Shown here piece by piece: positions 59,801-64,000 of a DNA stretch of 64,000 nucleotides. The notes beneath the pieces are model-generated. The model had not been told where the DNA came from and ran no database searches. It was given only the letters and a program-made list of their open reading frames with translations. The first letter of the stretch is position 1. Each line of letters begins with the position of its first letter. Source of the stretch: Drosophila pseudoobscura (lineage: Eukaryota > Arthropoda > Insecta > Diptera > Drosophilidae); NCBI RefSeq assembly GCF_009870125.1, contig NC_046683.1, positions 42,609,869 to 42,673,868 of the forward strand, in the 5' to 3' direction. Position numbers and translations under genes: made by a program.

Positions 59801-62474
59801 CTAGGTTATGATAATAACAATACCAGAACTAGAGACATGGAAAATATTCAACATTTGTGACCAATTTGCAAAGTGATTGAGTTAGAAGAGCGAAATACTT
59901 AGTCAAAAAAAGTGTTTATATAGTATTAGGAAATGCCTTTCGGTGCATTTCCAATTCGCAAAATGCAAACGAAATAGAAATAGAAAAAAAAATAAACTTA
60001 AACAAAATAATGAACATACAAGAGTTTGATGTAGTAAGGAAAGATGTATACATACATATAAAAAGGGTATAAAAGTGTTCGCAACAAAATCAAGTAGTAA
60101 AGAATTCCATTAGGAGATTTAAATAAAAATTTCAAATGAAACACAAGGGTGGCAAAAGAAAAAACAGAAACAAAAGAAGAAAAACTAAAGGAAAAATGAA
60201 AAAAGTAAAAAGTAAAAACTAAAAATCAAAATCAAAGCCTTTCAACTAAACTATTGATTATTCTCGATTATAGTATTCTTGATTAATGTTCTTCCTGCAA
60301 AAGGAAAACAAAACTTGATATTCGAGCAGAAATTTCGTAACGTTAGGGGTCTATGATCTAGGAAGGTTTTTGTTTTGTTTAATATTACGGTCATATCGGA
60401 TCGACGGGGGATCTTAAACGGAAATCCTTGATCCCAGCAAGAACTCGTCCCTCACCTGTGGCAGATACGAGAGGCTCTTGGTGCTCTCCGCATAGCGGTT
60501 GACGGCCCTCAGCTCCTCCATGGTCATGCCGTTGTTTCCCCCGTCGCCTGCGGTGCCCGAGGTCGCTCCTGCATTGGAGCCGACTGGCCCGGCTGAGTTC
60601 GAGCTACAGGAGCTGCTGTGGCGTATGCCGCGATTGCAGCGGCTGCAGGTGCGCTGCTTTGGCTTGGGCGGCGTTGGATTGCCCCCGGCAATGGCAGGGG
60701 CTTCGGGCACAGTGCGTCGCTCGCCGCTGCCGTCGAGGCTTTTGGTTCCAGTGCGGAGGCGTCTTTGGTGGTGGCTGCTGCTGCTGCTACTGGGCACCGG
60801 CTTCTTCTTGTTCTGGCGATAGCGACGTTTCACAACGGTCATCTCGTCCTCATCCTCGTCATCGTCGTCCTCATCGTCCTGCAGCTGATGATGGTAGTTT
60901 TTTGTGGCCTGACGATGCTTCTGGCGATAGATGGCCCGCAGCTGGGGCGGCGCCTGCTCTTTCATTGCAGGAGCACTTTCAATGCAGCTCAGTTCCAGTT
61001 CGGCGGGAAAGTCCGGATGAGCCCCGTCCAATTCATCGTTGTCCTCATCATCGTCGGCATAGTCATCGTAGTCGTAGTCTGTGGCATTTCCGTTGGCATT
61101 CCCATTCCCATTGCCGTTTCCGTTGCCGTTGCCGTTGCCCTGGCGCTTGGCTGGCAGTGGGGACGAGGTCATGGCAAAGATTCCGGGTCCCTCCAACGAG
61201 ACGGAGAGACGGGCGCAGCTCTCGATGAACGAGTGCTCTGGCGAGACGCCCAGCGAGAGGACGCTGTTCTCCAAAGCCGAACTGGAGCTGGTCAGCAGAG
61301 CGGGTGTCGAGCGGGATTCCTCCTGGGCCACTAAATGGTCAGCATTTCAAGTTGTTAGCAAATGGATTGATGATTGATCTTTTTCTTGTTTTTATCTTCG
61401 TTTTGGAATGAGGAACTAACTAATATACGTACACGTATACGTATACGTATATAAATGCATGCAGTAAGCGTAACAGATGGGGGTGCGGGATGTGGGAGTT
61501 GATTAAACCCAAAGGCTCTCGGTACACCTCTACGTTGAGCTTATCCACCAATACAGAGGAACGGGAGGAGTGGGTGGAGTGGAGTGGAGTTAAAGCGGAC
61601 AGTGTGTATATGTATGTAGTGTGTGGGTGTGTGTGTGTGTGTGTGTTTGTAGACATTCGGGGGAAACGGGGAAAGAAGAGTAGTATTCCAGAAGCAAAGC
61701 AAAGGTAAAATCTATCTATTATCTATCTATATCTATGCATATACGTATATATAAATATATTTGTGTGTGTGCGTGTATCAATCAGGTGGTACTCACGTAA
61801 GCCCCAACGCTCGCACTGGCACTGCAGCCAGGTCTTCTCGGCCTCCAGAGAGTGTTGTACTGTTGGGGAATGCGACAAGACAATAACATAATAACAAGCG
61901 TTCAATGTGACTAAACTGATTGGGGCCGAGCGGTTTCCAAGTCTCTGCTCTTGTGGCAACACTCACGTGCGTATTTCTGTTGGGCCAGCTTGCCACGGGG
62001 CGGTGGGGGGTACTGAAAGCTGCATATCCACTCGTCCTGCACCTTCAGAATGCGACCCGTGACGCGGGCATAATATTCATAGTTCTCTCGGCCAAATATA
62101 TCGTGTGTGGCAAACTTATCTATTATATTCTGCATGATCTTAGTGGCAACCTGAAGCGAAACGTAACACGAGAAGGAGACAGTTAAATGTATATAGAATT
62201 TGGTTAACCTTCGAGCGGTTCCTCTCACCTTGAACTTGAGGACATCCTCCATGCGGGCGGTCTTGCCGTCGCTGACGCAGGACTGAAAGAAGCTGGGGGC
62301 GACCGAGACGCCCAGGGCCTCGCTGGTCATCCCGGTGGATGCATGGGCCGCATTGCTTGCTATCACTCGGAATGTGCCGAACAGTAATACCAAGAGATGC
62401 TGTGTGTATTTCGGCAGGGAACTGAAGAGTCTGGAGGAACGAAAGAGTGCAAGAATGTTTAAATGTGCATACAT
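56866..62474 (-). CDS. Multi-exon low-complexity protein, unknown function
   Basis: Minus-strand exons: 62474-62229, 62150-61967, 61859-61797, 61330-60456 and 57822-56866. Donors are GTGAGA, GTGAGT, GTGAGT and GTGAGG; all phases agree, for about 774 residues. The ATG at 62474 precedes a hydrophobic segment (QHLLVLLFGTFRVIA) that may be a signal peptide. However, a good acceptor just above 62430 suggests a further 5' exon could replace the first 15 codons. The first ~150 residues look globular (KVATKIMQNIIDKF, YYARVTGRILKVQDEWICSF, WLQCQCERWG). The rest is disordered: Gly-Asn repeats, long Asp/Glu runs, then poly-Gln/His and poly-Ser/Asn. If the 60456 donor is not used, the frame ends at 60414 (LLGSRISV). 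No domain recognised. Probably extracellular or membrane-associated if the leader is real. Confidence 0.6.
57823..60455 (-). other. Intron of the minus-strand gene, non-coding
   Basis: A 2.6-kb AT-rich intron with GTT units near 57885-57910, TTTG units near 59718-59735 and A-rich tracts near 60150-60230. One short minus-strand frame with a start codon and a strong donor (59283-59239) may be an alternative first exon and is described as a finding. Confidence 0.45.
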
Positions 62475-64000
62475 ATATTTTAAATATTTACTAGATAGCG
62501 GCTATCATAGGCTGAGCTGTCGTTGGCCGTTGTTGTTAGTCATGTTCTTTTTTTTATTATTTTATTTTTATTACAAAAGGGGTCTGATTCATCCTTTTGG
62601 TTACAGTGAGTACTATCCAACTACCTATCATAATCATCATCCTCATCGCCACGATTATAATCGTCGTAGCCGAAGAAAGTCTAGTCTGTGCTGCCCCTCA
62701 GAGCCGATGTCTGGTCGCACATTGTTCACACTTTCATTTCGACGTGCCTTTTGATTTTTCGAAACAAATGGTTGGCTATTCAGCTGTGGCAATATCTCAA
62801 GCTCCGGACCCGAAGTAAAACTGGTTGCGACTGGCCACCTCCTAAGCGTCCGTCCAAATTACACAACCTCGTGGATGTAGCCACACCGAATCAGAGCCCC
62901 AGCCAGCTCCAGCCAGCGCCAAGCCAAGCAAAACGAACCATCCAACGAAAAGGATAGAAAAAAAATTGAAAATAAAAAAAAGCATCCCCAACCCAATCAA
63001 TTAATGCTTTAAAAGCAACTGTGCACACCCCCCCTCCCCCTCTCTCCCCACTCTCCGCCGAGAGCTGGCTCTTAAAAAGTGAAAACTACTCGTATGGGAG
63101 ATCCAGCAGCAAATGGAGAACTGCGAGAGAAAGACAAATGGAAATGGTGATGGAAAGGGGTGTTGAGCCGTTTGACAATGGGCTTTATACCATTGTCTGT
63201 ACTTATGCTATACCGAGCTTTGGCTATTGTCTGGCCCTATTTACAGATTTTCGATTAAGACTAATGAGAGAGAAGGTCCTCTGAGAGACGACACATTAAT
63301 ACGGTTATTGGGGAAACGGATGATAGTTGGACACTCTTCAAGAATGTGTGTCATTACATTACCTCGCTTCGGAGGCCTTCTGGGAACGGAGTGATTCTGA
63401 TATTCGATTACGAGGAAATGTCTAGTACCAAGAACAGATTATTTAATAATATTTAATGCTTTGATATAGATAGATATATAGCAGATGTAGCATATATTTC
63501 ATCGGCAGATCGTTTTGGATATCGGGCGTGGTAAGTCTGTTCTGTGGGGAACTATTTAGTATTCTAGATTTATTGGTCGTTGAAGGTCTAGGGAGCGCCA
63601 AAGTTATCGCCTTATCGACTGTAGTGTTTAAGAAGATGTGAACAACCCTATCAATGCCGTCTTTAAACCGTTGAACCCTTGAAAGCAAACAAGAAAGTTA
63701 TCCCAAAAATGGGAAATTCATATCTTATCGATTTTATCTTCACTATTCAATGTTGCGGCTGCTCCTCCGCAACAAAAACAACCGTCTATATAGATTTTTG
63801 TAGTTGTGTAAATAGGTATTCCCTCCTCCTCCTCCCCCCCAAATGGTAAAAAGTCAACTACCGAAAGCGAAACATGTGTTTTCGTCTGTTGATACTTAAT
63901 TATGGGAGAGATAAGAATTATTATCTCTAAGCCAAACCGAACGGAACCGAACCGAACCGTACCGTACCGTACCGTAGAGAGCCGGGTGGTTTCCGAGCCT
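62475..64000. other. Non-coding, upstream of the minus-strand gene
   Basis: No convincing 5' exon for the minus-strand gene was found. Simple sequence: a CCGAACCGTACCGTACCGTA-type run at 63934-63975 and C/T-rich tracts near 63027-63060 and 63820-63842. Short frames on both strands look like chance. Confidence 0.4.

Noticed and set aside
60618-61334. 238-codon plus-strand frame
   Set aside because: It is antisense to the Gly-Asn and acidic repeat exon; a hydrophobic artefact of complementary codons.

Overview
This window is nuclear DNA from a fly of the genus Drosophila. The evidence is short introns with GT/AG borders and internal phase changes, genes nested in long introns, abundant TATG/TACA-type microsatellites, and recognisable Drosophila protein families: Eig71E late-puff peptides, the Commissureless family and a phosducin-like protein. 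Eig71E genes lying next to a commissureless-family gene match the 71E-71F neighbourhood of D. melanogaster chromosome 3L (Muller element D), as I recall it. DINE-1/SGM-like repeat arms would fit the obscura group, but the species cannot be fixed from the sequence alone.

Layout. 1-9.5 kb: AT-rich non-coding DNA with simple repeats and no supported gene. 9.7-11.7 kb: an island of decayed Tc1/mariner-type transposons. 12.0-17.2 kb: a cluster of small secreted cysteine-rich genes in two divergent pairs (12052-12461 minus / 12873-13229 plus; 15592-16027 minus / 16422-17213 plus). All are spliced, and each pair has back-to-back TATA promoters. The last gene carries a Pro/Thr/Arg mucin tail and is the likely Eig71Ee. 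An orphan cysteine-rich exon (13891-14105) lies between the pairs. 19.6-23.3 kb: a two-exon single-pass membrane protein. 23.3-34.1 kb: non-coding DNA with a second Tc1 relic (about 27.2-27.8 kb), a DINE-like inverted-repeat element (about 30.0-31.1 kb) and some weak coding candidates. 34.2-49.7 kb: a commissureless paralogue, probably comm2. Its 14.3-kb intron hosts an antisense nine-finger C2H2 zinc-finger gene (41868-44631). 50.0-52.0 kb: a five-exon gene of unknown function. 52.5-53.3 kb: an intronless phosducin-like chaperone gene (PhLP1/PDCL). 55.4-62.5 kb: a multi-exon minus-strand gene for a long low-complexity protein with unresolved 5' and 3' ends. 62.5-64 kb: non-coding.

How the genes relate. 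The Eig71E genes are, by family, ecdysone-regulated late genes of metamorphosis, and the mucin-like member is linked to salivary secretion and hemolymph clotting. The comm-like protein would act in endosomal sorting of Robo receptors during axon guidance. The phosducin-like protein assists G-protein beta-gamma assembly with the CCT chaperonin. No operon-like link is expected between these neighbours. The two divergent Eig71E pairs are the exception: each is likely co-regulated from one shared intergenic region. All exon structures here were inferred by hand from splice signals and reading-phase agreement.
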